Below are positions 23,139 through 33,614 of a DNA stretch of 64,000 nt, one piece after another. The stretch is from Schistocerca nitens. Taxonomy: Eukaryota; Arthropoda; Insecta; Orthoptera; Acrididae. The stretch spans positions 15,746,501 through 15,810,500 of the forward strand of contig NC_064621.1 of the NCBI RefSeq assembly GCF_023898315.1, given 5' to 3'. Position 1 is the stretch's first letter, and every line of letters starts with the position of its first letter. The translations under genes and the position numbers were made by a program. Below the pieces are notes generated by a model. The model was given only the letters and a program-made list of their open reading frames with translations, did no database searches and was not told where the DNA came from.

Positions 23139-23332
23139 GATTGATTGGGGGAAGAGACCAAACAGCGAGGTCATCCGTCTCATCGGATTAGGAAAGGAAC
23201 CATCCCGGCATTTGCCTCTAGCGATTTAGGGAAATCACAGAAAACCCAAATCAGGAGGGCCGGACGCGGGATTGAACCGTCGTCCTCCCGAATGCGAGTC
23301 CAGTGTGCTAACCACTGCGTCACCTCGCTCGG
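23139..23332 (-). repeat. tRNA-derived SINE, second family
   Basis: The minus-strand head has a B box (complement of gcgggattgaaccgtcg) and an A-box region (complement of gtgtgctaaccactgcgtc). The body includes 'aggaaccatcccggcat' and 'agcgatttagggaaatcac', and the tail includes 'gaagagaccaaacagcga'. Short direct repeats TGGAATG lie at 23132-23138 and 23333-23339. Other pieces of this family are at 27325-27443 and 63925-64000. Confidence 0.8.
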
Positions 23333-23613
23333 TGGAATGCCCTATGTCTCTATATAACTGGAAAACAATCCCATCATCTGACAGAATCCAACAGCTTGCG
23401 GCAATGAACTGTGCCAGGCGAGAAAGGTCGCGCGGTGTTCTCGTTATTATTTTGGTGCGGGCGCAACTGTCGACTGCACGAGCACGTGGCATGCTGCTTA
23501 TAAGGCGACAGCTCTGTGTCTCTCCCCCCCCCCCCTCCCCTCCACAGACATCTGTCAATAACGAAATTATTTTAATCGAAGTAATTACCACTCATTACGA
23601 CACTTAAGTTTCA

Positions 23614-23811
23614 AATGGTTCAAATAGTTCTGAGCACTATGGGACTTAACTTCTGAGGTCATCAGTCCCCTAGAACTTAGAAGTTCTTAAACCTAGCTAA
23701 CCTAAGGACATCACACACATCCATGCCCGAGGCAGGATTCGAACCTGCGACCGTAGCGGTCGCGCGGTTCCAGACTGTAGCGCCTACAACCGCTTGGCCT
23801 CCCCGGCCGGC
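23614..23811 (-). repeat. tRNA-derived SINE, type I head
   Basis: A full-length minus-strand copy with perfect 13-bp target duplications CACTTAAGTTTCA at 23601-23613 and 23812-23824. Confidence 0.93.
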
Positions 23812-23824
23812 CACTTAAGTTTCA

Positions 23825-24450
23825 GATTTGGCACAAAGGTGCTTACCAATTTCCACTGTAATGATGGAAAAACGTTGCGCCCAGTGACATCACCCTTGAG
23901 CTCGACGACGCTTCAAACAGCAACTTGTGATCAAACGCGTAAAAAACGCCACGGCTGTGGAATTCAAGTCGGTTTAGCTATATCCCAGTGTCACAAAATC
24001 TCACCGCAGTGCTCCGCGATGCCACCACGGAAAGTCGTCATAAACGCTCTTTTCTACATTTCAGTCCTTCTTTTGAAGCATCTGCGAACATGGTCAGAAA
24101 CCACGACGTCCAGCATTTAAATAGCCAATAAGACGCCACAGGGGTGGTATAAAGAGCGTTGGAGAAACCAACCCTTTCCATGGAGTGTTGGTCCACATAT
24201 ATTTCGAAAACGACAGTTCGCAGTACGATAGGAAATAGTAAGACGTTCTTCGGAACCTGTGACGCTGCTGACACACTGGGGCGTTTCAACCCTTCTCTAC
24301 GGACACTGTGGGGCTGTATCCCCATCGAACGTCATAGCACACGTTCGGAGCGCAGTGCGACCGGAGTTCTTGTTTCTCTTGTACTGGTTGGAAGCGCTAG
24401 GAGACGCTCGAAACCATTTGAAAAAATTTCAAGGTGACTGGAAGCAGCTA
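23825..24450. repeat. Diverged interspersed repeat, copy 2 of 3
   Basis: It shows weak collinear similarity to 1600-1990, with 'gtgacatcaccctt', 'cgacgcttcaaacagcaact' and later 'catttcagtccttcttttg' as its recognisable phrases. No coding domain is evident. The minus and plus frames over this stretch are mutually overlapping and unconvincing. Confidence 0.4.
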
Positions 24451-24499
24451 AAGATGCTCATGCTATTTCAATGCCCCTGTTTTGTATTGTAATGTGGCG

Positions 24500-25060
24500 T
24501 GATCACGGGAAGGAGGGAGGGGGTGTGGAGAGGGGGGGGAGAGGGGGTGACGACGTTGATGCATGAAGGGTGAATAAAACGGCGAACGGGCCATCTAGAT
24601 CCCCCAGTACCGCAAGAACTCGGCGCCATCCGCCTACCTTTAATGAGAATTTGAAAAGTGCGCTTGTCGAGACAAAATACGTCACGACGTGCTAGGCGCT
24701 AGCAGACCGACAACCGCTTTTACACTCGCCGATCCCACCTGGGCTGCTACCTGGCGCAAGAACAGCATTGTAGCGGCGAAAGGGCAGCAGCGTAGCCTGT
24801 CTGCAGGCGCCTAGCAATCTCGTCACGGGTTCTGTCTGTGTAAGTGCAATTCTCAGTAAAGGTGGGCGAGTGCCACCGAGCCTTTTGTCAGCCTAGGTGG
24901 TCTTAGAGGGGCACTTTGCCGTTTTATTGACGCATGTTTCAAAGCCACAATTCCCTCCCCCCCCCCCCCCCCCCGGCCCCCTCTCCGCCAATGATCACGT
25001 CATACGAGGACCCAAATTAGGGGAGCTGAGAAAGGATAAGCACCATTAGCTGCTTCTGCC
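24500..25060. other. Unassigned stretch with G- and C-homopolymer tracts
   Basis: A G-rich tract lies near 24512-24545 and a C run near 24953-24976. No gene is evident. Confidence 0.4.
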
Positions 25061-25760
25061 AACCTTCAAATTTCGTCGAATGGTTCTGAACACTCCCTTG
25101 TGGTTCCAGAAACAGAGGTTGCAGTGCGCTGCAAGCGATTGCTATCACCTTCGACGGGGATGCAGCCCCACAGTGTCCTTAGAGAAGGGTTGTAACGCCC
25201 GTGGGTGTCAGCAGTTCAAAAAAATGGTTCAAATGGCTCTGAGCACTATGGGACTTAACTTCTGAGGTCATCAGTCGCCTAGAACTTACAACTACTTACA
25301 CCTAACTAAAGGACATCACGCACATCAATGCCCGAGGCAGGATTCGAACCTGCGACCGTAGCGGTCGCGCGGGTCCAGACTGTAGGGCCTAGAACCGCTC
25401 GGCCGTGTCAGCAGTGACGAAGCTTGCGAAGAACGCATTCCTGTTGGTCGCAGCACTGTGAACTGTCGTTTTGGCCGCGAAATGTGTGGGAATTAACGTC
25501 CCGAAGAAAGGGGTGGTTTCATTGAGGTTCATTGTGCCACTCCCTGCGGCCTTTTCGTGCCGATTCTGAGCAGCAGTGTGCCTGGAATGTTTTCCTCGAC
25601 CAGTGATAAGAAAACCGAGTGACTTCAACGCTGGGCGTCACGATTCTGACCCCCATCACAGAGGCGTCAAGAATAGGGTAAGAGGTGACGTGACGAGCCA
25701 CCGATCGCGTCACACGTTCACGGTGGCACCTGGCACAACTGTAAAATGTGGTGCGTGTGT
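25061..25760. repeat. Diverged interspersed repeat, copy 3 of 3, split by a SINE
   Basis: It is collinear with 2020-2480 across the SINE insertion at 25216-25404: 'ccacagtgtccttag' lies before the SINE and 'gaactgtcgtttt' after it. Copy 1 shows the uninterrupted order. Confidence 0.55.
25216..25404 (-). repeat. tRNA-derived SINE, type I head
   Basis: A minus-strand copy with perfect 11-bp target duplications GTGTCAGCAGT at 25205-25215 and 25405-25415. The 5' head is slightly shortened. Confidence 0.92.
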
Positions 25761-25839
25761 GACATCATTAACCTACCTTACACGTCACAACTGTGGCCTT
25801 TATAATTCTGTTGCTCAGTGTACACTAGAATCGGCGTAG

Positions 25840-26170
25840 TGAGTCGCATAGCCGGTAGACAGCGACACGGGCGCCAGCCGTCCGTGGCGGAACTCGCCAC
25901 TGGGGCGGAGGTCGGCGGCCGCGTCCGGCCACATTGATTTACACGCTGTGTCGGTGTTCTGGGGGACCTGTTGAGAGGCCAGGCGTTGGCCGGCGGCCAG
26001 TGGCGGCTGCCCTGCCAGCCTGCCACGTGCAATTATCCGGCGCCTGGCCCCGGCTGGCGCTGTCTGGCCGTCTCCGGCCGTAATCGTTCGACCGGCCCTG
26101 CCAGCCAGATGGGCGCTCCGGCAAAAGGCCGGCCCTGCTACTCATCACTCAGCCGTGACCGGCGGTAGCT
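25840..26170. other. GC-rich island rich in GGCC
   Basis: A dense G+C block has repeated 'ggcc' and 'ccggc' words and two isolated homeodomain-like cores (caattatc near 26029, gtaatcg near 26081). There is no credible protein: frames on both strands overlap fully. Confidence 0.4.
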
Positions 26171-26599
26171 TACTGCGTACTATCCCAGAGGTCCCTGCAC
26201 CTACAACAAGCGTAAACTGTTAATTACCTTAAGTAACCAAAAATACGCACGTTAAAGGTCTGCACGACCATTTCTTGAACAGTGTTCAGGTATTTTATGT
26301 CAGTCCGATGCACAATGTCGAGAGGTTTGGATGACAACCAAAACTATTAAAAACAGTTTCATTTCCATTCCCAGTCGGAAGCTATGCTCGATGTCAACGT
26401 TTCGATCAACAGGTAGACAGTGCTGTTCTGGCTCTAGAGGATGTGGTTTTCACTAGCCTTCCAAAACTGAGCATACAATTGTTCTTTAGCTTCTGCTGAG
26501 GTGATTTTCTTTTCGGTACTGCTGGAGGAATGATCCTTGACAGAGTCAAGTACTTTTCACCAAATACTTCTTATTTTATAAGAAAAGGAGAATTTCCTG

Positions 26600-27050
26600 C
26601 AGCTACGTGGATACAAATTTAAAGAAAGGGTAAAAACGTTTTTCGTGTGTAGTGTCCCCCTGTATGATGCTGAAACTCTGACACTGAGGAAGAGAGGTAG
26701 AGTTTTTGAAATGTGGACATGGCGGAGGATAGAAATAATAAGTTGGCTGGATAGACTGAAATGTGAACGGGTACTGAGGAGAGTAGGAGAGTAAAGACAA
26801 TTACTAGATGTAATAAACAGATGGAAACTAAACTGGGTTGCATACACGTTAGGAATGAAGGAGGGGTTATAAAAACTGTCTGAAAAGGGTATGTGGGAGG
26901 AAAGACGAGGTGAGGGAGGAAGAGATTTCAAATCCCGGATGATGTGTTGGAGGGCAGCATACACATCGGCATTGAAAAGGAAGCAATGGATGTCATGAAT
27001 CGGAGATGCAAAAGACCTGATAATATAGCAGAAAATTGGTGATGATGGTC
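26600..27050 (+). pseudogene. LINE pol C-terminal remnant (RTE-like)
   Basis: Plus-strand translation gives the carboxy-terminal LINE signature: 'LYDAETLTLRKRGRVFEMW', 'WRRIEIISWLDR', 'ERVLRRVGE', then a stop, 'RWKLNWVAYTLGMK', a stop, and 'GRDFKSRMM'. The same blocks are found in the RTE element at about 9190-9450. Only the 3' end is present. At least three stops interrupt it. Confidence 0.65.
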
Positions 27051-27324
27051 AAGTGGAATACTTGAGAAGGGAATTCCAGTTACTTCATTTGCCTGACAAC
27101 CAAGAGAAACCGTCCAAAAACCATGGTTAGAATCTGGAGACTATTTTTAATTTTATTCTGCTATGTTTTGTCCCAGACAAAAAATATGAAAACCTAGGTG
27201 TTGTTAAAGTGAATTTATATACCCATATACAAAGACGATGACTTCCTCAGCACGTAAAGAGTACCTACGTCGCAGCTGCTGAGGTGAATTATGCAGAGCT
27301 CTTGAGTTAACACCGAACAAGTCC

Positions 27325-27443
27325 CGGGCCGGGATGGTTGCTTTCAAAGGATACGGCCGATTTCTTTCCCCATCCTCCCCCTGTCCGATGGGACCTATGA
27401 CCTTGCTGTTTGGTCCCCTCCCACAAATCAACAAACCAACCAA
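27325..27443 (+). repeat. Fragment of the second SINE family
   Basis: It matches the 3' half of the 23139-23332 SINE in opposite orientation ('gatggttgctttcaaagga', 'tatgaccttgctgtttgg'). The tRNA head is missing. Confidence 0.6.
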
Positions 27444-28398
27444 TCTTGAGGTAACCGACGGGATTCTCAGATTCTTTGTCAGAAGTTAAGCTATTTCGGT
27501 TTTTCAGAAACGCTTTTCTCTGTATTGGCAGTCTGCATTTTATATCCTCTTTTCCTCTGCCATCATGAGTTATTTTGGTGCCAAATTGCTAAGCACATCA
27601 TTTTATAAACTAATTTCTGCAAAATCCGCTGATATGACTTGAATACACTCCATTAGCTTATATCTACACTTTATTGTAATTCATGATATCGCCTATTTTC
27701 AAGAAACTAATTCCATCCAAGTCTTTTGCTACCTCTGATGGAAATATGCTATCATCAGAAAAATTTAATCTTTTTCATTGTAGCCACTGAACTTAAATCC
27801 CGTTTCTTTTGGCGCTTGCTTTATACACTGATCAAATAACCAGGACGAGAGACCGTAGACCTCTCTCACTTTCTTGTCGAGTGTTGCCTCCGTCTGAAAT
27901 CTTCAGGCTTCTGTAACTTCAGTCCGCTCTCTGTACAAGTTATGATAACATTGCGCTCCCTCTATCTTACACCTGATTGCTTCAGAATTCTAATTTTCTC
28001 AGACAAAATGATCGATCAACGTCAAGACTGGTGGACTTGGTCGCCACTAACTGGATTAAAATTCGCGAAATATATAGCGCGCCGCCCTATAGCAAAATGC
28101 TTTCTCATACGGTGAGAATACCAATGTACAGTGCCTAAGGCGTATACGATATGTGATTTAAGCTTTCGCAGTGTGTTTGATCATGTCAATAAGTTGTCAT
28201 AAAGAAGATTTTCATGTTGTTACTGGGTAGCTGGCTCATCACCCAATGTTTTCTTTTTCAGTGATCAGTATGAAACAGATCCCCGTTAGACTGATTTAAC
28301 TGAAGTAATACAGTTTGTTTTGTAACCAAACAATGTATTCCAGATGTTACGTTAGAGAGAGTGGTGAGTATTGTTTGGTTGTGTGAAGATGTCTGAGT
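27444..28398. other. Unassigned AT-rich stretch
   Basis: I see nothing supportable here. Confidence 0.35.
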
Positions 28399-28410
28399 GC
28401 GTGTGAGTTA

Positions 28411-28618
28411 AAAATGGTTCAAATGGCTCTGAGCACTATGGGACTTAACATCTATGGTCATCAGTCCCCTAGAACTTAGAACTACTTAAACCTAACTAAC
28501 TTAAGGACATCACACAACACCCAGCCATCACGAGGCAGAGAAAATCCCTGACCCCGCCGGGAATCGAACCCGGGAACCCGGGCGTGGGAACGCTACCGCA
28601 CGACCACGAGATGCGGGC
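28411..28618 (-). repeat. tRNA-derived SINE, type II head
   Basis: It has the same tail and body as the type I SINEs, but a different tRNA-like head (complement of gggaatcgaacccgggaacc). Perfect 12-bp target duplications GCGTGTGAGTTA lie at 28399-28410 and 28619-28630. Confidence 0.92.
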
Positions 28619-28630
28619 GCGTGTGAGTTA

Positions 28631-29266
28631 AACGGGACAGAGTTAATCGAACTTTTAATAAGGGCACTTCTTTTCACATCGGATTTTTAAACACATGAAT
28701 CAAATTCGTCTAAATAAAATTTGGTACGGGTCCTGATAATCACGACATTGACTGATGTAATCATACATAAGGCAAAGAAATGACGAATGGCGTTACTGCA
28801 TGGCGCACCTACTTGACAATGTTAAACATGGTCGTTTCCGCTTACAACTATCAAAAATAATTTTTTTATTTATTGTGATTAAAATTTCGAGCATTACTGA
28901 AATTTTTCAATACAAATATTTATACAGACATGATTGTAGCCACTAGTCCCAATAGCAAGCGGATAAGAACGATGTCCAAATCATAGCGGACATAAACAAA
29001 CACACAACCACATATGTTATCCAACTGTCTGGCAGGACCTTAGGAACGTGGAAATTACGTATTTATGTGGTTTTGGTTTTGTTTTGGTATTGCGTGTGTT
29101 GTACACCGCTCGAAAACGCTTGGGACTATATTTACGCTCGTGTGCGTATTTACATTTGAGATTTCCGCCTGAAGATAGTAATGCTCAATACTGAAATAAC
29201 AGTAGATAAGAACTTTTAATTTTTTTCATGTTTAACTGGAAACGATCGTGTTTGGTAATTAAGTGG
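28631..29266. other. Unassigned AT-rich stretch
   Basis: No feature is recognised. Confidence 0.35.
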
Positions 29267-30662
29267 GCGTTGAAAAAGTAATGCAACACTGTTCCATAAA
29301 AACACGGGAGAACTGCCGGATATCAGTAACGTCCTGCCACGGTATTTCGGCGCAGAGTCTTCTGGCCATCTTCAGGTGAGTGCCACTGTAGTAGTACTCA
29401 TCACTGATATCCGGCAGTTCTCCCGTGTTTTTATGGAACAATCAGTACGCCGGGAAAGCTTTAAACATCACATCATTGCAACACTTTTTTTTCTGCTATC
29501 TGGTCGGTTTTATTCAAAATTGCAATAACCACATTTTTCTGCAATCTTTTAGCTACAAAAACCTATTTGTCAGTATAATCTCCGTCGAGTGCCCTACTGC
29601 GAGGGCCTGTGTGCCCGCATCGCACCACTCTGCTGGTCGACGTCGATAAGCTCACCGTAATCCGCGTAGTGCTTCCCGCGGAGTGCGTCCCTCATTGGGT
29701 GGAAGAGGTGGAAGTCGGCAGGTGCGAGATGCGTGGATGAGGGAGGACACTCCACTGAAGATTTGTGAGCTCCTCTCGGGTGCGCAGAGCTGTGTGAAGC
29801 CTTACGTTTTCACGGAGCAGGAGAAGTTTGCTTGCATTTTAGTGGCGACTTAGGCACTGAAATCGTTCCTTCAGTTTCCTGAGGTTAGCACAATACCCTT
29901 CCGAGTTGACGGTTGCACCCCGAGGGAGGACACTGAAGAACCCCTTCAGAGCCCCTGGAGACCGCCGTTGTGTCTTTACCGACTGGGGTCCAGATTTGAA
30001 ACTTTTCTCCGTAGGACACACCTCTCTACTCCACGGACTGCCGTTTTGCTGTCGACGAATCCATATTTCGTCGCCTGTGGCGACGCTCGACAAAAAATTG
30101 TCACGATCAACCTCATACCGCACAAGCAATTCCGCACCGGTGGTCCTTCGTCGCTTTCCACGGTCCCCTGTCACGCGGCGACGAACAGGGCGGGCATACA
30201 CCTTTGAGTACCCCAACTGGTGGACGAGTGTGTCAGCGAGGTGTTTGTCTGTGACATGTCGACCACCTCGAAGGAGTGTGTCGTCACGTTCCAACGTTGC
30301 AGCAGTCACAACTGTGTGCGGCCAGCGTACACGCGGGAGATGGGACAGGTTTGCACGACCTTGTTGCGACGGTGAGAGGTGCGTCGTCCGACGATTCGCC
30401 TTCTTTTGGCTCACTGAGAGGTCTGCGCAGACCTTCTGAAAGCTGCGATGCTCTGATTTTCCGCCAAAAGAAACGTAATACGAGGTCTCTGCTTCGAGCG
30501 CACCATTTTGAAGGCTACCTCTAGTGCCGCCAACTATCGGAACTTTACGAAAATGTAGCGGCTGAAGTGGGAATATTCCACAATGTCCCACAAAAAATTC
30601 TGCATTTTTGTCAACCGATACTTATCGAGAAAGAAAACTGTATTGCATTTCGTATTTAACGC
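29267..30662 (-). mobile_element. Decayed mariner-like transposon carrying a foldback insertion
   Basis: The left end (gcgttgaaaaagtaatgcaac) and right end (near 30640-30662, complement of the same with mismatches) look like terminal repeats. The minus-strand frame 29839-30591 includes 'TLVHQLGYSKVYARPV', 'TGDEIWI' (first catalytic D) and 'PRGATVNSEGYCANLR'. Downstream residues including 'RENVRLHTALRTREEL' correspond to the second catalytic block, in which the HDNARPH aspartate is lost. The C-terminal part lies in other frames toward 29490. N-terminal coding and catalytic residues are damaged, so it is inactive. Confidence 0.7.
29291..29476. mobile_element. 186-bp foldback element inserted in the mariner end
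   Basis: Perfect 37-bp inverted arms lie at 29291-29327 and 29403-29439 (gttccataaaaacacgggag and its complement), with a 75-bp loop and a 37-bp right tail. Perfect 9-bp direct repeats TGCAACACT flank it (29282-29290 and 29477-29485). They belong to the mariner terminus, so this is a later insertion. It has no coding capacity. Confidence 0.8.
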
Positions 30663-31029
30663 ACCTCGTACATAAACACGCTGGATCTACCCCAAAAACA
30701 TTAAAATATATTTGGCTTAGTACGAAAAGTCCCGTACATAATTATAATTTATTAGTAGAAAAAGAATGCCTGCAGTAGTTACGATAATTTGAATGCTGTG
30801 TCCTCCTCCTCAATGGAGTCGTCATTATTTTTATCCTTTGGGAAGTACTGGAGTAAACGCGGTTCGGAAATATAAAATTTGTGAAGTCAGTGACGAGGCA
30901 GCTACGTCGCTTCCAGACAGCCGGGGTAAGAGGGCTCGTCCTTATTAGTACGCGGACAGCTGAGAAACTCGTGAAGACTTTCAGTGCTGCCGGAAAATTT
31001 GAAGTAAAAGAGGGAGGAGTGTAGAGGGG

Positions 31030-31310
31030 AAGAGGGGAGTCCGTCTGCTTGCAGCGGCCGAGCGGACGCACTTGGGCAGCGGCGCGGCGTGCATTAGCAG
31101 CTGCAATTAGCGACTGGGTGAGGGGCGCACTGGCGCAGTGGCGCATTGTCGTCGGCGACAGCGGCAGCGGCAGCGGCAGCGACGCCAGGCTCTCTCGCAG
31201 CAGAGGGCCGGCGGCGTGCACAGGCTGGCTGGCCGGTGAAACCCGGTCTAAAAAGGTAAGCGTACACCCAGCAGGCCGCCTGCTTTGCTCGCCTTTCACG
31301 CGGCTGTAGT
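31030..31310. other. GC-rich island with a splice-donor-like sequence
   Basis: A GC-rich block holds (ggcagc)n near 31158-31180 and two ATTAG/AATTAG cores near 31093-31110. A strong donor-like aaaaag/gtaagc occurs at about 31250-31261. It could be a first exon or 5' untranslated region of a host gene, but no partner exon, start codon context or protein similarity supports this. Frames on both strands are open because of composition. Confidence 0.35.
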
Positions 31311-31481
31311 ACATAGTTGCAGCAAATAGTTTGATGCAATTGTCATGCATTTTACAGTAACGGAGGATACAAGATCGCGCATGTTGACTGCCACACGAGA
31401 CCGCCAGCCGCTAATGAAGGGCGTTAGAGCAACTGACTAAGCCGGTAAACTAGCAGTCTGCTCGTACTCACACTTTAACGA

Positions 31482-32633
31482 CCGGCTGCGGTGCTCTAGC
31501 GGTTCTGGGCGCTCAGTCCGGAACCGCGCGACTGCTACGGTCGCAGGTTCGAATCCTGCCTCGGGCATGGATGTGTGTGATGCCTTTAGGTTAGTTAGGT
31601 TTAAGTAGTTCTAACAAGGGAACCTCCCCATCGCACCCCCCTCAGATTTAGTTATAAGGTGGCACAGTTGATAGGCCTTGATAAGCTGAACACAGATCAA
31701 TTGAGAAAACAGGAAGAAGTTGCGTGGAACTGTGAAAAAATAAGCAAAATATACAAACTCAGTAGTCCATGGGCCACATAGGCAACATCATGGACAATCT
31801 GAGCTCAGGAGCGCCGTGGTCTCGTGGTAGCGTGAGCAGCTGCAGAATGAAAGGTCCTTGGTTCAAGTCTTCCCTCCAGTGAGAATTTTACTTTCTTTAT
31901 TTTTACATCGTTATTATCTGTCCGTTCGTTCATTGACGTCTCTGTTCACTGTAATAAGTTTAGTGTCTGTGTTTTGCGACCACATCGCAAAACCGTGCGA
32001 TTAGTAGACGAAAGGACGTGCCTCTCCAAAGGGAACCGAAAACATTTGATCGCAAGGTCATAGGTCAACCGATTCCTCCACAGGAAAACACATCTGATAT
32101 ATTCTATACGACACTGGCAACGGCATGTGCGTCACATGACAGGAATATGTTGTCGACCCACCTAACTTGTACACTTGGCGAATGGGTAAAAAGATTCTTC
32201 TACCTTGCCCGATTTAGGTTTTCTTGTGGATGTGATAATCACTCCCAAAAAAGTGATGAAAACACAATAGTTTGTCACATAAACTGAAAATAAAAAAAAA
32301 TAACTTTTCACTCGATGGAGGATTTGAACCAAGGACCTCTCGTTCCGCAGCTGCTCACGTTACCACGAGACCACCGCGCTCCTGTGTTCTTAGAGTCCTT
32401 GATGTCGCCTATCTTCCCATGAACTACTCAGTTTGTATATTTTGCTTATTTTTTCACAGTTCCACACAACTTCTTCCTGTTTTCTCAATTGATCTGTGTT
32501 CAGTTTTTCAAGGCCTATCCACTGTGCCAACTTATAACTAAATCTGAGGGGGCTGCGATGGGGAGGTTCCCTTGTAAGTTCTAGGGGACTGATGACCACA
32601 GATGTTAAATCCCATAGTGCTCAGAGCCATTTT
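31482..32633 (+). repeat. tRNA-derived SINE, type I head, split by a foldback element
   Basis: The SINE head and body (31482-31614) resume at 32575 ('taagttctaggggactgatg') and end at 32633. 13-bp target duplications, CACACTTTAACGA (31469-31481) and CACACTGTAACGA (32634-32646), differ at one base and lie in the Tc1 terminus. Net SINE length is about 192 bp once the insertion is removed. Confidence 0.88.
31615..32574. mobile_element. 960-bp foldback element with tRNA-like arms, TAA target duplication
   Basis: It starts caagggaacctccccatcgc and ends with the exact complement. Long inverted arms extend about 260 bp inward on the left and similarly on the right. The 3-bp TAA at 31612-31614 and 32575-32577 is the target duplication. 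Each arm contains a tRNA-like segment (left 31808-31885: tggtctcgtggtagcgtgag and ggttcaagtc; right 32310-32390 in complement), so the two face each other. A TWA duplication fits the PIF/Harbinger class, but no transposase is present. The centre (31900-32300) is unassigned. Confidence 0.75.
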
Positions 32634-33614
32634 CACACTGTAACGAAAAAAAATCGCAACACCAAACTATAATTGATGTATGGTGATGAAATTTCGGGAA
32701 CGCATTTGTCTAGGCAACATATTTCAGTGATTAACATTACAATATCACAGGTTAATGTAACCGCGAGACACGCCATTCCAAATGTGAAATGCGGTGCAAC
32801 CGCCAGGAAGTTGAATGTAAGGATGCAAACGTGCATGCATTGTGTTGTACGGCTGCCGGATGCCAGTTTTTTGGGATGCAGTTCCGTGCCTGTCGCACTC
32901 GGTCGGACGATTAATGTCGGTTGTGGATGATGCTGGAATTGTCATCCGATGACGTTCGGTATGTGCTCGATCGGGACAGACCTGGTGATCGAGCAGGCCA
33001 AGGCAACATGTGGACACCGTGTAGATCAGGTTAGGTTACAACAGCGGTGTGTGGGCGAGCGTTATCCTGTTGGGAAACACCCTCCAGGATGCTGTACATG
33101 AAAGGCATCATAAAAGGTCGACTCACCAGAGTGACATGGAGCCACGTTCTCGTCCGGAGGCCTGTCCTCTTGCGACCGTACCTTCGTGTGACCACCGCTG
33201 CCACCAGTCACGTACAGTGGCTACATTCCTGCCAAGTCTTTCTGCAGTATCGCGGAAGGAACATCCAGCTTCTCGTAACCTCATTAAAAAAACCCAGTTC
33301 GAACTAAGTGAGGAATTGATAATGGCGTCTTTGTTGCCTTAGAGGCATTCTTCACTATCATCAACTCACCACGTCCAGTGTGAAAGGTAACTAACGATTA
33401 GGACCGTTACCGCGTGTATTTAAATCAAACCTGATTTGCATCCTCATAGTGGCGCTACTAGCTCAACTCTTACGCGATTATGGAGAAATATGAGTTCATC
33501 ATTTTCCAGATGTAGAAACACGCCTACCAATTTTCGTTCATGATGCACATCTCCTATTTGGTGTTGTGATTTTTTTTCCGTCACTGTCTTTTCCTTTTTC
33601 TAATCGATGTGGAA

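Larger units (their letters stand above)
31471..33586 (-). mobile_element. Internally deleted Tc1-like transposon with a nested SINE
   Basis: The right end (33560-33586) reads, in complement, as cagtgacggaaaaaaaatca. The left end is cactttaacg at 31471, continued after the SINE at 32636 (gtaacgaaaaaaaatcgca). Remaining sequence 32650-33560 contains short transposase traces on the minus strand and lacks the central catalytic region, which is missing at a junction near 33115. It is a non-autonomous derivative. Flanking TA dinucleotides are no longer clear. Confidence 0.65.

Noticed and set aside
26557-26964. 135-residue minus-strand frame
   Set aside because: It is the complement of the LINE C-terminal remnant, whose plus-strand motifs are clear despite stops.
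29906-30524. Plus-strand frames over the mariner at 29.3-30.7 kb
   Set aside because: They are complements of the minus-strand transposase frame, which alone shows mariner motifs.
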